Of a stretch of 64,000 nucleotides of DNA, positions 56,127 through 64,000 are shown piece by piece (within the stretch, counting starts at the first letter, position 1; every line of letters begins with the position of its first letter). The DNA comes from Acidisarcina polymorpha (GTDB lineage Bacteria > Acidobacteriota > Terriglobia > Terriglobales > Acidobacteriaceae): contig NZ_CP030840.1 of assembly GCF_003330725.1 (NCBI RefSeq), forward strand, positions 4,216,001 through 4,280,000, written 5' to 3'. Under the pieces are notes generated by a model, which saw nothing but the letters and a program-made list of their open reading frames with translations, searched no databases and was not told the DNA's origin. A program made the translations under genes and the position numbers.

Positions 56127-56400
56127 TTGCCCGTCTACTTGTCAGGAGAGGAATTTACGCCATATTCAAACAAAGTAGCTCTTATCACTGAGTCGAACCG
56201 CGGTATCGGATTTGAAACCGCTCGGCAATTAGGCCGACAAGGCGTCGCCGTCATTGTCACCGAAAGAACCAGCAAGAAAGCCGCCGACACCGCCCTCAAG
56301 TTGCAGGAAGAAGGCATCCAAGCACCCGGAGTCACGCTCTACATAACCTAGGCCGAAGATCGCGCCGCCGTCGCGTTGCTCGGCGCAGACCGGCCGAGTG
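56127..56400 (+). pseudogene. Truncated short-chain dehydrogenase remnant
   Basis: The frame encodes the N-terminal Rossmann part of a classical SDR (NKVALITESNRGIGFETARQLGRQGVAVIVTER) with the TGxxxGxG motif altered to TESNRGIG. It stops at TAG (56349-56351) inside the usual D-V-T-D-A-E-D-R segment: AEDRAAVALLG continues directly after the stop, in frame, before homology is lost. No catalytic Tyr-Lys part remains. So both a nonsense change and a 3' deletion are present. Confidence 0.75.
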
Positions 56401-56448
56401 GCCGGCTAATTCAAATACCAATCACGAGCTATACCTTGGTAACAGCGA

Positions 56449-56487
56449 GCCAATCGGGACGCTGGCGCCTCGGGCGTCCCGATCGGC
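56449..56487. terminator. 14-bp stem after the SDR remnant
   Basis: GCCAATCGGGACGC (56449-56462) pairs with GCGTCCCGATCGGC (56474-56487) with one mismatch and an 11-base loop. There is no T-run. It lies before the squalene-synthase-type gene and after the decayed SDR, and may be a terminator left from the former gene. Confidence 0.45.
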
Positions 56488-56633
56488 TTGCGAATCTGCG
56501 GCCGGTACTGGCTCAGTGACAGGTAAAGCCGTGCTCAACTATGAATACCGAATTAACGGTGCACCCCACCATGGGCGCCGCGGCGGGCAACAGCTTCTTG
56601 TAGAATCGGGGGGGCAGATCATGATGATAATAC

Positions 56634-57695
56634 ATGCCTAGTCCCGATCGAGCCATCCTCCTCGGCCCGCTCCTTAAGGGCGTATCGCGCTCTTTTTATC
56701 TGACGCTGCGCGTGTTGCCTGCTGAGATGCGCGATCCGATCGGCGTCGCCTATTTGCTGGCCCGCGCTGCTGACACCATCGCGGACACATCCCTCATCCC
56801 GCCTGGGCAGAGGTTGGAGCTGCTCCTGTCTCTTCGCCGTCAGGTCAACGGCGCTCAAGATGAAGGGGCGTTGCACCGGATAGCGGTGGAAGTTGCAAGT
56901 CAGCAAGACCAGTCCGACGAGAGGACCTTACTGAGGTCGCTTGGGGTTGCTCTGAAGCTTCTTGCTCAATTGGGCGAGCCTGATCAGCAGATGGTACGTG
57001 ATATCGTCACCACCCTCACGAGCGGGATGGAATTCGACCTCCGTAAGTTCCCCGCGGAGTTATCCGGAGATATCGTCGCCCTCCAGGAATTTGCCGAACT
57101 TGAACACTATATCTACATGGTCGCTGGATGCGTCGGTGAATTCTGGACGGAGATGACTTATGCGCACATGCCTGGCACGCTTAAAGGCAGCCCTCAGACG
57201 ATGTTGAATCATGGGGTTCGTTTCGGAAAAGCCTTGCAGATGACCAATGTTCTGCGGGACTGCAGCAAAGATCTTCGGATCGGGCGCTGCTATCTTCCTA
57301 CCACTGTGCTGGATCGCTTCGGGCTAAACCCCCGGGATCTCCTGCTGTCGGAAGCATCTCGACGCGCACGTCCTGTTCTGTTCGAACTAGTGGAGATAGC
57401 CCTTGATTATTTCCGAGACGCAGTTACTTACACATTAGCGATTCCTGCGTTCTCCGTCCGACTGCGGCTGGCGTGTTTGTGGCCGGTCTTCATTGGCTTG
57501 GAAACGCTTACCCTGCTGGTGGACAATGACGAGTGGTTAAATCCGGCCAAGCTCTCCAAGATAAGGCGCGTTGACGTTTACCGGATTATGGCTTATTCAA
57601 TCCCGTTGGTCGGTTCAGACAGGCTGCTCCGTGGACGTGCTGAGGGATTGATCAGAGGTATTGAGACCAAGATCAACCGTCAACATAACGATTGA
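56634..57695 (+). CDS. Squalene/phytoene synthase-family protein
   Basis: A 353-residue trans-isoprenyl diphosphate head-to-head synthase of the squalene synthase type. Both Mg-binding aspartate motifs are present: DTIAD (residues 47-51, in ARAADTIADT) and RDCSKD with Asp209 and Asp213. SRSFYLTLRVLP is the conserved N-terminal segment; MTYAHM and FGKALQMTNVLRD line the active site. It condenses two farnesyl diphosphates, probably to squalene for hopanoids, less likely to a carotenoid precursor. No cyclase is in the window. A good ATG is at 56634. Confidence 0.9.
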   Translation: MPSPDRAILLGPLLKGVSRSFYLTLRVLPAEMRDPIGVAYLLARAADTIADTSLIPPGQRLELLLSLRRQVNGAQDEGALHRIAVEVASQQDQSDERTLLRSLGVALKLLAQLGEPDQQMVRDIVTTLTSGMEFDLRKFPAELSGDIVALQEFAELEHYIYMVAGCVGEFWTEMTYAHMPGTLKGSPQTMLNHGVRFGKALQMTNVLRDCSKDLRIGRCYLPTTVLDRFGLNPRDLLLSEASRRARPVLFELVEIALDYFRDAVTYTLAIPAFSVRLRLACLWPVFIGLETLTLLVDNDEWLNPAKLSKIRRVDVYRIMAYSIPLVGSDRLLRGRAEGLIRGIETKINRQHND

Positions 57696-57907
57696 GGCCA
57701 TATCGTGGTGCTCCCCGGGTGAGACCGACTGCTTAGAGGATTTGTCTTGCGGCCGTAAGTGGCGTGGCGGGCCTCTTCCGCTTTCAAGCCCTCTCCAAAA
57801 ACTTTTCAAATCATGAATCTTCGTCGATACATGGCAAATCAGATGTAAGGCCGCATATATATGAGACACCCCATATCGAAATTGCGGTCCATTGAAGGAG
57901 AGCAACC

Positions 57908-58651
57908 ATGGCAAAGAAACTCGACGGAAAGATTGCGCTTATCACCGGCGGTTCACGTGGCATCGGCGCGGCTATCGCAAAACGTCTGGCCGGCGACGGC
58001 GCACAGGTAGCCATCACCTACGCGAAGGATGCCAACGCGGCTTCCGAAGTCGTTCAAGCCATTGAGCGCGATGGCGGAAAAGCGGTCACGATTCAAGCCG
58101 ATGCCGCCGACGCGCAGGCAGTCAGCAGCGCAGTCGAAAAGACAGTCGCCACGCTCGGTCGATTGGATGTGCTGGTCAACAATGCCGGCACGGCCATTCC
58201 GAAGAGGTTCGAGGAGACCACTCTCGAAGAACTGGATCGAGTAATTGACATCAATGTCCGTGGCGTCTTTGTCGCTACGCAGGTAGCGCTGAAGCACATG
58301 AACGATGGCGGCCGCATCATTACGATCGGCTCGTGTGTGGGCGAGCGTGTGTTGACGCCTGGTCTGGTGCCCTATTCGGCTACCAAGGCAGCCGTTAAGC
58401 TCTTTACGCAGGCATTGTCGAGAGAGGTTGGCAGCCGAGGCATCACGGTAAACAATGTGCAGCCGGGTCCGATCGACACCGATCTGAACCCCGCGGCGGG
58501 CGAATGGGCGATACCTCAGAAAGCTGCGACTGCACTAAACCGCTACGGGCGGGTTGAGGAGGTTGCCGCTTTGGTTGCATTCATCGCCGGTCCGGAGGCG
58601 TCGTATATTACCGGGGCGAACCTTACCGTCGACGGCGGCACCAATGCTTAG
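57908..58651 (+). CDS. Short-chain dehydrogenase/reductase
   Basis: A 247-residue classical SDR. The cofactor motif is TGGSRGIGAAIA; NNAGTA and IGS precede the catalytic YSATK. The usual C-terminal VDGGTNA is present. It reduces or oxidises an unknown alcohol or ketone with NAD(P)H; related enzymes are annotated as 3-oxoacyl-ACP reductases. GAAGGAG precedes ATG 57908. It lies 45 bases before a second SDR on the same strand and is probably co-transcribed with it and the SnoaL-like gene. Confidence 0.92.
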   Translation: MAKKLDGKIALITGGSRGIGAAIAKRLAGDGAQVAITYAKDANAASEVVQAIERDGGKAVTIQADAADAQAVSSAVEKTVATLGRLDVLVNNAGTAIPKRFEETTLEELDRVIDINVRGVFVATQVALKHMNDGGRIITIGSCVGERVLTPGLVPYSATKAAVKLFTQALSREVGSRGITVNNVQPGPIDTDLNPAAGEWAIPQKAATALNRYGRVEEVAALVAFIAGPEASYITGANLTVDGGTNA

Positions 58652-58696
58652 TGCTTCCTTCGCTGAGCTATAAGAACTTATAACTTGGAGGAAAAT

Positions 58697-59467
58697 ATGT
58701 TTCGCCTTGATGGAAAGACGGCGCTTGTAACTGGGGCGTCACGCGGAATCGGCCGCGCAGCTGCCTTGGCGCTGGCAGGCGCGGGGGCCCACGTGCTCGT
58801 ACATTTTGGTAAGTCGCAGGAGGATGCAGAGACTCTGGTAGCGACGATCCGTAAAAATGGCAACACCGCGGATGCGGTCGGAGCCGATCTGGCCGCACCG
58901 GAAGCCGCTACAGAACTTGCGACGAAGGTGCGCAGCCTGACCAGCGATCGACTCGATATTCTTGTCGCTAATGCGGGCATCTCGAAGGCTGCCAGATTCG
59001 AGGACCACACGGTCGAGGATTTTGATAACTTGTTTGCAACCAACGTGCGTGCGCCATTCTTCTTGCTCCAGCAACTTCTCCCCGCTCTCGGTGCGGGCTC
59101 GAGCGTGATCGTCACAACATCCTTGGCCGCGCGGGTATCTCCAGGGCCTCCCGGCCAGCCCGGTGCCCCTGTGCTGCCTGCGTATGCCGCAACGAAGGGG
59201 GCGCTTGAGACGCTCGTCAAACATTGGGCTGCCCTGCTGGGGCCGACAGGTGTCCGGGTCAATGCCATCGCCCCGGGAGTTATCGAAACGGATATGTCGA
59301 ACTTCACCAAGACCGAAGCCGGACGTAATCTAACGCTCAGCTTTCAGTCGCTTAAACGGATTGGTAAGCCAGAGGACGTAGCTGATGTCATCGCGTTTCT
59401 CGCATCAGATGGAGCTCGCTGGATCACTGGTGCTAGCATTCCCGTCGACGGCGGCTCCAAGCTCTAG
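58697..59467 (+). CDS. Short-chain dehydrogenase/reductase
   Basis: About 256 residues. The motif TGASRGIGRAAALALAGAG binds NAD(P); NAGIS, the catalytic Tyr and Lys in YAATK, and PVDGGSKL complete a classical SDR. ATG 58697 has GGAGGA 4 bases upstream, so the in-frame TTG at 58685 is rejected. Function is unknown; the pair of SDRs with a SnoaL-like protein suggests a small detoxification or secondary-metabolism unit. Confidence 0.92.
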   Translation: MFRLDGKTALVTGASRGIGRAAALALAGAGAHVLVHFGKSQEDAETLVATIRKNGNTADAVGADLAAPEAATELATKVRSLTSDRLDILVANAGISKAARFEDHTVEDFDNLFATNVRAPFFLLQQLLPALGAGSSVIVTTSLAARVSPGPPGQPGAPVLPAYAATKGALETLVKHWAALLGPTGVRVNAIAPGVIETDMSNFTKTEAGRNLTLSFQSLKRIGKPEDVADVIAFLASDGARWITGASIPVDGGSKL

Positions 59468-59509
59468 TACTTACGAGCATTCGGGTTGTCCAGCATTGAG
59501 GGGCGAATC

Positions 59510-59914
59510 ATGGCGGCTACAAAGCAGGAGAAGAACAAAGCGTTGGTACTCAGAGCGTTCGACACGCTCTTTAATCAGCGAGACTACCAGGCTGCGGAAC
59601 AGTACTGGTCTCCCAAGTACATTCAGCACAGCGCACACATAGGACCAGGGCGAGAGGGTCTCTTCGATTTGATCAAGAGTATTCCCTCAACCCTAAAATA
59701 CGAAGCGGGCACGATCGTCGCGGACGGGGATTTTGTGATCGTACATGGTCGCTTCTCGGACTTTGGAGGGCCGCGTAACTGGATCGCTGCCGACATCCTC
59801 CGCATTGAAGATGGTATTTTTGTCGAGCATTGGGACGTGATTCAGGACGAAGCGACGGAAGAAGAATCCAAGAGCAAAGCCCCTATGTTCGGAAACAACT
59901 TCGCTGCGCAATAA
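59510..59914 (+). CDS. SnoaL/NTF2-like protein
   Basis: About 134 residues with the cone-shaped SnoaL-like fold: NKALVLRAFDTLFNQRDYQAAEQYWSP at the start, YIQHSAHIGPGREGL, and WIAADILRIEDGIFVEHWDVIQDE at the end. Such proteins bind or convert small molecules; many are unassigned. GAGGGG precedes ATG 59510. It lies 42 bases after the second SDR. The 311 bases that follow (59915-60225) hold no gene that I can support. Confidence 0.88.
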   Translation: MAATKQEKNKALVLRAFDTLFNQRDYQAAEQYWSPKYIQHSAHIGPGREGLFDLIKSIPSTLKYEAGTIVADGDFVIVHGRFSDFGGPRNWIAADILRIEDGIFVEHWDVIQDEATEEESKSKAPMFGNNFAAQ

Positions 59915-60225
59915 GTGACACAGCTCGAAAGTGAGGTGTAAGTCGCGCCTCGAAAGGTTGTGACTCCTCGTAGCGATAGCTTCGAGCTGCTGCAGCGTAT
60001 CTTTGTTCTCGAGTAGGTGTTCCGATGACGGTGAATTTACATCAGCCTGCGTCCTGTCAGCACGACTCATACAATGCGTAGCTGGTGATCATTTGGGCAT
60101 TCTCCCGCAGAAGAGGCTGACTGCGAAAGGTGGGAGTGCCTTGACTAGAACGGCTGAGTTGGAAGAGCGCTTTCATGGCCACGTTCACTCTTCGAACCAG
60201 GCGACGGCTGCTTTGTTCGGGCAAA

Positions 60226-60263
60226 GAGGCAAGCAGGTAACTATGAGGCAAGCGGGTAACTAT
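60226..60263. repeat. 19-bp tandem duplication at a stop codon
   Basis: GAGGCAAGCAGGTAACTAT (60226-60244) is followed directly by GAGGCAAGCGGGTAACTAT (60245-60263), one mismatch. On the minus strand the second copy contains the TAG stop (60260-60262) of the TolB-like gene, so the 3' end is duplicated, as at 4135-4168. Confidence 0.85.
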
Positions 60264-61309
60264 GAGGCGAGGAGTGGAGTCTCTTCAAATAGGGCTTCAG
60301 AACTGACTGCAGCGGATAACGCGGTAACTCCTACGGATAAGGCACCCGCAATCTGCTCTTCTATAGCGAACAAGGGCTGTGACTCTGACTCGATCTCGAG
60401 ACGCCTGGCCCATAGCACCAATCCGCCGGAATCGACGATGCTGGCCGTGATCCGAATGTGACTCCCGGCCGCCCTAACGCTTCCCTGAAATGCAATCTGC
60501 GCGCCCACCTTGGACATCATTCCCACTAAGTCATTTTTATGAAGAGTGCAATACGCTTTCGAAAAAGGAGCCAAAACTCTGCAACCGTCGGTCCGCGTGA
60601 GTTGGTACGCAAGTTCATCCGGTATTGCGCGCGTATAGGCTAAAGAGATTGGGTTTCGCGATATGTCAGTGAACGGTAAGATTGCGATCGTAACCGGAGA
60701 TGCCTTTGTCACGGACAATGCATACTTTGCCTCTACCTGGAGTTGAGGTCCGGCCATGGCTTTTCGGCACTGGAAGATAGGTATGTAGCTCCCGGGTCGC
60801 AAATAGATGTAGATCTGGTCATCTTTGCCTTCCCCTTCGTAATAATCCTTTAGCTTACTTCGCAGCCGGCGGGCCTCAGTCCGGACAATCGAGTTCTCGC
60901 TCGGGTGGTACGGGGGTCTGCGGTCATAGACCTCGGATCCAATTACATACTCTTTCAGAAGATGCTGATGGCCCTCTATAGCATGCTCAACAATAAATCG
61001 GAGAAATCGGCTCAGCCGTTCAGATTGTACAAACACTCTGCTCTCGAGCATGCGGTCGAGTTGTTGTCGAATCATGAGTCCTGAAGTTCCTACACCATCG
61101 AACCTATCCAAAGCTGGCAATCTATAGGACGTATCTCGTTCGCAACCGACGCCCGGCGATCGGGAATCTGGGTCAGAGAGCTTTGCGACTCGCAGCGGAC
61201 CTGCTCTTTCAGGAGCCCGAGAGGGTGGGTTTATAGAGCAACTGCAGCTTAAATGCTGGTCTTCCATAAATTCCTGTCGTTTCCGTTTTCCGGCCGGAGA
61301 GACGATCAT
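60260..61309 (-). CDS. TolB-N-like domain regulator of acidobacterial type
   Basis: About 349 residues. ATG 61309 (MIVSPAGKRKRQ) has AAGGAGG upstream, the best ribosome site. Residues ~85-180 are a helical domain common in Acidobacteria (IRQQLDRMLESRVFVQSERLSRFLRFIVEHAIEG, RTEARRLRSKLKDYYEGEG, IYLRPGSYIPIF), usually linked to transcription factors. The rest is a TolB N-terminal-like domain (VTIAILPFTDISRNP, DELAYQLTR, GSVRAAGSHIRITASIVDSGG) also found in adenylate-cyclase-linked and winged-helix regulators. No TPR repeats or kinase follow. Role: unknown, possibly regulatory. Confidence 0.75.
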   Translation of the reverse strand: MIVSPAGKRKRQEFMEDQHLSCSCSINPPSRAPERAGPLRVAKLSDPDSRSPGVGCERDTSYRLPALDRFDGVGTSGLMIRQQLDRMLESRVFVQSERLSRFLRFIVEHAIEGHQHLLKEYVIGSEVYDRRPPYHPSENSIVRTEARRLRSKLKDYYEGEGKDDQIYIYLRPGSYIPIFQCRKAMAGPQLQVEAKYALSVTKASPVTIAILPFTDISRNPISLAYTRAIPDELAYQLTRTDGCRVLAPFSKAYCTLHKNDLVGMMSKVGAQIAFQGSVRAAGSHIRITASIVDSGGLVLWARRLEIESESQPLFAIEEQIAGALSVGVTALSAAVSSEALFEETPLLAS

Positions 61310-61994
61310 CGCAGCCTCCTTCCCAGGTTTGGCGGAGACGACCGCATTCCTGGTCCTTATTGAATCGCCAACGAGGCAAAGGTAGTTGACCCGCAATCCG
61401 CTTAGTCGCTGCCGCGCGGTGGTGGCCGCTCATTCATCTTCTTTGAGTGGGACGCCAAGTTTGCGATTTTCGGGATTTCTGCACGGTAATGGATCACTGA
61501 TATGCCGCCTAGAGGATTAGAACGTGATTGTGGAAGATTTTGCAGGCGTTATCCAGACCATTTAGGATGGCGTCGCGGTCACTCTTTTGGGTGGCTACAA
61601 GGCAACGTTATCGGCGCTCGAGGAAGGTGCGGAATGTGAAACGCCGGTCGTTATAGGTGTGCGGTTTAGGTAGGGCAGTTTTGATGATGGAGAAGATGGC
61701 AATATCGGCAATGGTCAAAACCCTCACCGCAGATAGGGCCTGAGATGGGTCGTCCGCTGAGGTAGATACCTTTGTTCAAGGAGGCTTGGTGTGAGTGGCG
61801 CCATCAGCACTCTGTGTTTTACTTCAAACGTACCTAATGTTTTTCGGCTGCATCAGGACATCCAAAATTCCAATGACACCAGCAGCTTTCCTATCTCCTC
61901 CAATGCAAGTTTCAAATAGGCACGACGAAACGCGAAGGAAAGGACTGGGCAGGCAGAAGCTTCGCCTGCCCAATCGAACACTTTCGCAGAAGCA
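61310..61994. other. Long gene-free stretch with possible gene remnant
   Basis: About 685 bases between two minus-strand genes. On the minus strand, an open stretch from 61775 down to 61608 reads QALSAVRVLTIADIAI and later THE-less PHTYNDRRFTFRTFLERR before a stop, but it has no ATG and no family I can name; it may be the tail of a lost gene. Nothing else recognisable was seen. Confidence 0.35.
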
Positions 61995-62744
61995 TCAGCG
62001 ATTCCCGCCAGCGACCTTCAGCGCCTCGCCCGTCACCCAGTGCGAGTCATCCGAAGCGAGGAACACCGCAACGGCGCCATAATCCTCCGGAGCGCCCACC
62101 CGGCCAAGCGGAGTTTCCGCCTTGATCTTTTCGTAGAATTCTCCCTCATGCATCCCGACGGTCTTTATACCTTCTGTCATGACCAGGCCCGGATTGATCG
62201 AGTTCACCCGGACCCCACGAGGCCCCAACTCACGAGCCAGCACGCCGGTGATCGTGTCCACCGCACCCTTGGTCGCCGTGTAGATCGAGCTGTACGGCGG
62301 GTGGATATGGCTTACCACCGAACCTATGTTGATGATGCTGCCACCGGCTTCGCCGAAGTGCTTCACCGCCTCCTGCGTCGTCCGCAGCAGGCCGCGAACG
62401 TTGGTGTTGAACATCCAGTCGAAGTCCTCGTCGGAGAACTGCTCGATTGGCGCAAATTTATACACGCCTGCATTATTCACCAGCACGTTTACCTTGCCCA
62501 GAGCCTTTTCAGTCTCAGCAAAGATGCGTTCGACATCTCCGTTTTGAGCAACACTGCCGTGCACGGCAAAAGCCCTGCCGCCAGCCTGCTTGATCTTTTC
62601 TACGACTCGCTCGGCGCCCGCCTTGTCCGAAGCGTAGTTCACTGCGACGGCCGCGCCGGCCGCGCCCAGCGATTCCGCAATGGCTGCCCCTATGCCCTTC
62701 GACGCGCCGGTCACGAGGGCGACTTTTCCAGTTAGCTTACCCAT
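61995..62744 (-). CDS. Short-chain dehydrogenase/reductase, divergent from a TetR regulator
   Basis: About 249 residues. TGASKGIGAAIAESLGAAG, NNAG, catalytic YTATK and VAGGNR mark a classical SDR, near the 3-oxoacyl-ACP reductase group. ATG 62744 follows AGAGGTGA; the in-frame GTG at 62753 overlaps that site and is rejected. It shares a 150-bp promoter region with a TetR regulator, and two TGATAC-type operators lie in it, so it is probably repressed by that TetR protein and induced by the SDR's substrate or a related toxic compound. Confidence 0.92.
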   Translation of the reverse strand: MGKLTGKVALVTGASKGIGAAIAESLGAAGAAVAVNYASDKAGAERVVEKIKQAGGRAFAVHGSVAQNGDVERIFAETEKALGKVNVLVNNAGVYKFAPIEQFSDEDFDWMFNTNVRGLLRTTQEAVKHFGEAGGSIINIGSVVSHIHPPYSSIYTATKGAVDTITGVLARELGPRGVRVNSINPGLVMTEGIKTVGMHEGEFYEKIKAETPLGRVGAPEDYGAVAVFLASDDSHWVTGEALKVAGGNR

Positions 62745-62810
62745 ATCGTTCACCTCTTAAGTTTATTGTTAAGCAATATTCGTACGGTATGACTTGTGTT
62801 CCCAATGAGT

Positions 62811-62860
62811 GATACATATCATATCGTATCGTTACGTTTGTTTTGATACGTCCTGTATCA
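62811..62860. promoter_or_regulatory. Two candidate TetR operators
   Basis: GATAC (62811-62815) and GATAC's inverse GTATC (62826-62830) form one inverted repeat with a 10-base centre. TGATAC (62844-62849) and GTATCA (62855-62860) form a second with a 5-base centre. The centres are about 32 bases apart, three turns of the helix, between the divergent SDR and TetR genes. Confidence 0.65.
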
Positions 62861-62894
62861 TTAAAGATTCAAGAGTTTGTTGGAGGTAATGGGA

Positions 62895-63497
62895 GTGGAA
62901 AGCGATCAAACCGAACCGCGCGCTGCCGGTGGAGGTCGACCCCGAAGTCCGCGTATTCACAAGGCCATTTTAAAGGCGGCGGTGGACCTTGTCCTGGAGC
63001 GCGGTTTCAGGGCGATCAGCATGGACGATATTGCCACCAGGGCAGAGGTTGGGCGCATGACAATCTACCGCCGGTGGTGCAACAAGGCAGCGATCATCAT
63101 GGATGCGTTCGTGGCCCGTGTCGACCCCGGTACTCTCTTCGTTCCTGCCCGGAGTTACACCGAGAGCATTCGCCTGCAGATGCGTTCAATGGCCCGGCTC
63201 TTCCGGGGCAAGGATGGAGCCCTCATCCGTACTCTTCTGGCTGAGGCACAATTCGATGCCAGGCTTGCCATTGAACTCCGCGACAGGTGGACAATGCCGA
63301 GACGAAAGATGGCGGTCGCATATTTCGAGCAAGGAATCGCAGGTGGGTTTCTTCGGGCGGATGTGGACCCGAACGCCATGATCGATATTCTGTACGCCCC
63401 TCTCTACTATCGTCTTCAAATGGGCACCGGCCCTTTATCGGACGCTTATGTCGATGAGGTTTTCGACCACGCCATGAAAGGGCTGGGGCGAGGATGA
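62895..63497 (+). CDS. TetR-family transcriptional regulator
   Basis: About 200 residues. The N-terminal helix-turn-helix reads AILKAAVDLVLERGFRAISMDDIATRAEVGRMTIYRRW, the TetR signature. The C-terminal ligand domain (residues ~85-195) is of the TetR_C_11-like kind (YTESIRLQMRSMARLFRG, ALIRTLLAEAQFD). GTG 62895 lies 6 bases after GGAGGT; ATG 62889 is closer to that site than is usual. It probably represses itself and the divergent SDR. Confidence 0.92.
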   Translation: MESDQTEPRAAGGGRPRSPRIHKAILKAAVDLVLERGFRAISMDDIATRAEVGRMTIYRRWCNKAAIIMDAFVARVDPGTLFVPARSYTESIRLQMRSMARLFRGKDGALIRTLLAEAQFDARLAIELRDRWTMPRRKMAVAYFEQGIAGGFLRADVDPNAMIDILYAPLYYRLQMGTGPLSDAYVDEVFDHAMKGLGRG

Positions 63498-63758
63498 GCG
63501 ACGCTGGCCGATAGCATTGATCTCTTTAGGCAATGGGAGTCATTGAGGATCCTGCCATCCGTCACAAGAGAACTGATAACGGCAGTTGCCGCCATTGAAA
63601 CGATCACGCCGAAAGGTAGGAAAAAGCGAGGGACCTCATCGAAAACTTCCATATCACCCAGCTTTTTGGAAGGCTCGTGAGCTTGGACTTCCAACAACAT
63701 CGCGCAGTGACTTCCCCTCGTTTTTGCAAAGCTGCTAATCTATTGGCAACACTCACGT

Positions 63759-63845
63759 GGAGGGATGTGTGAGCGGTTGAAACAGGCGGTCTTGAAAACC
63801 GCTTTACCTTAACAGGTAACGGGGGTTCGAATCCCTCTCCCTCCG
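63759..63845 (+). tRNA. tRNA-Ser (anticodon UGA)
   Basis: An 87-base class II tRNA. Acceptor stem GGAGGGA (63759-63765) pairs with TCCCTCC (63838-63844), discriminator G. Anticodon stem GCGGT/ACCGC encloses CTTGAAA with the TGA anticodon; the long variable arm and the GTTCGAATC T-loop are typical of tRNA-Ser. CCA is not encoded. Confidence 0.96.
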
Positions 63846-64000
63846 CCGTTTAATATGTCAATGTTTGGGTTTGCGCGAACATTGATCGCTTTTGTTTCGC
63901 TCTCGACGTGTCTGCTTTAGTTGACAATAAGGATCGATAGGGAGCAAGGCCCCAACCCGTGACCGACGCCTCTTCCGGGTCACTCGCTGGTCTTCAAACT
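63846..64000. other. End of window, nothing recognised
   Basis: The last 155 bases hold no open frame or structure that I can support. The 3' ends of tRNA-Ser genes are common integration sites, but no integrase or attachment repeat is visible in this short stretch. Confidence 0.3.

Noticed and set aside
63446-63700. 84-codon minus-strand frame after the TetR gene
   Set aside because: It overlaps the TetR 3' end, has no ribosome site and no recognisable domain; a hydrophobic stretch alone is not enough.
63759-64000. Integrated element at tRNA-Ser
   Set aside because: No integrase and no copy of the tRNA 3' end can be seen in the window.

Overview
The window looks like chromosomal DNA of an acidobacterium (Acidobacteriaceae type, close to Granulicella, Edaphobacter or Terriglobus). 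This is an inference from gene content: an orphan MacB/FtsX permease with the acidobacterial duplicated layout, a very large Oar-like TonB-dependent receptor with an N-terminal carboxypeptidase-regulatory domain, an S53 peptidase, an ice-binding-type/beta-propeller protein, many secreted glycan-active enzymes, and the tig-clpP-clpX-lon block. Base composition is fairly even and GC-rich. I see no phage, insertion sequence, CRISPR array or rRNA. One tRNA-Ser(UGA) lies at the right end.

Layout. 1-4.3 kb: a cut-off S53 protease, a protein with a NucS-like PD-(D/E)XK domain, a DinB/YfiT-type enzyme, and a 38-residue secreted His/Arg-rich peptide. 4.6-16.5 kb: TldD, secreted proteins, a GH78 rhamnosidase, a zinc-ribbon protein, a YjbR-type protein, an ice-binding-like/YVTN-propeller fusion, and the ADOP permease. 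16.6-29.4 kb: pyruvate oxidase (poxB) divergent from a drug-efflux MFS, a GH144-type glucanase, a subclass B3 metallo-beta-lactamase, a lipoprotein aldose epimerase, an arylsulfotransferase-like lipoprotein, the decayed tail of an S9 peptidase, and a serine beta-lactamase-like gene broken in a run of eight C. 29.6-35.9 kb: trigger factor (with a His-rich N-terminus), ClpP, ClpX and Lon, the protein-quality-control core.

36.7-43.8 kb is a sugar-acid cluster: LacI regulator (divergent), fuconolactonase-type hydrolase, zinc alcohol dehydrogenase, FucP-type permease, a Tat-exported enolase-superfamily dehydratase and a Sec-exported RraA-type aldolase. The last two would act outside the cytoplasm. 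44-51.3 kb is a putative sulfosugar-lipid cluster: a GT21/HpnI-like glycosyltransferase, a minus-strand run asnB - ArnT-like GT39 - sqdB (UDP-sulfoquinovose synthase), and two small EamA/ArnEF-like membrane proteins. No dedicated SQDG synthase is seen, so this may be an undescribed sulfoquinovose-modification route.

51.4-54.9 kb: a 24-codon ORF with four consecutive Cys codons precedes the TonB-dependent receptor and looks like a cysteine-responsive leader. 55-56.6 kb is a decay zone (orphan HisKA fragment, truncated SDR). 56.6-63.9 kb: a squalene/phytoene synthase-type enzyme, two SDRs and a SnoaL-like protein, a TolB-like regulator, then an SDR divergent from a TetR regulator with two TGATAC-type operators between them, and the tRNA.
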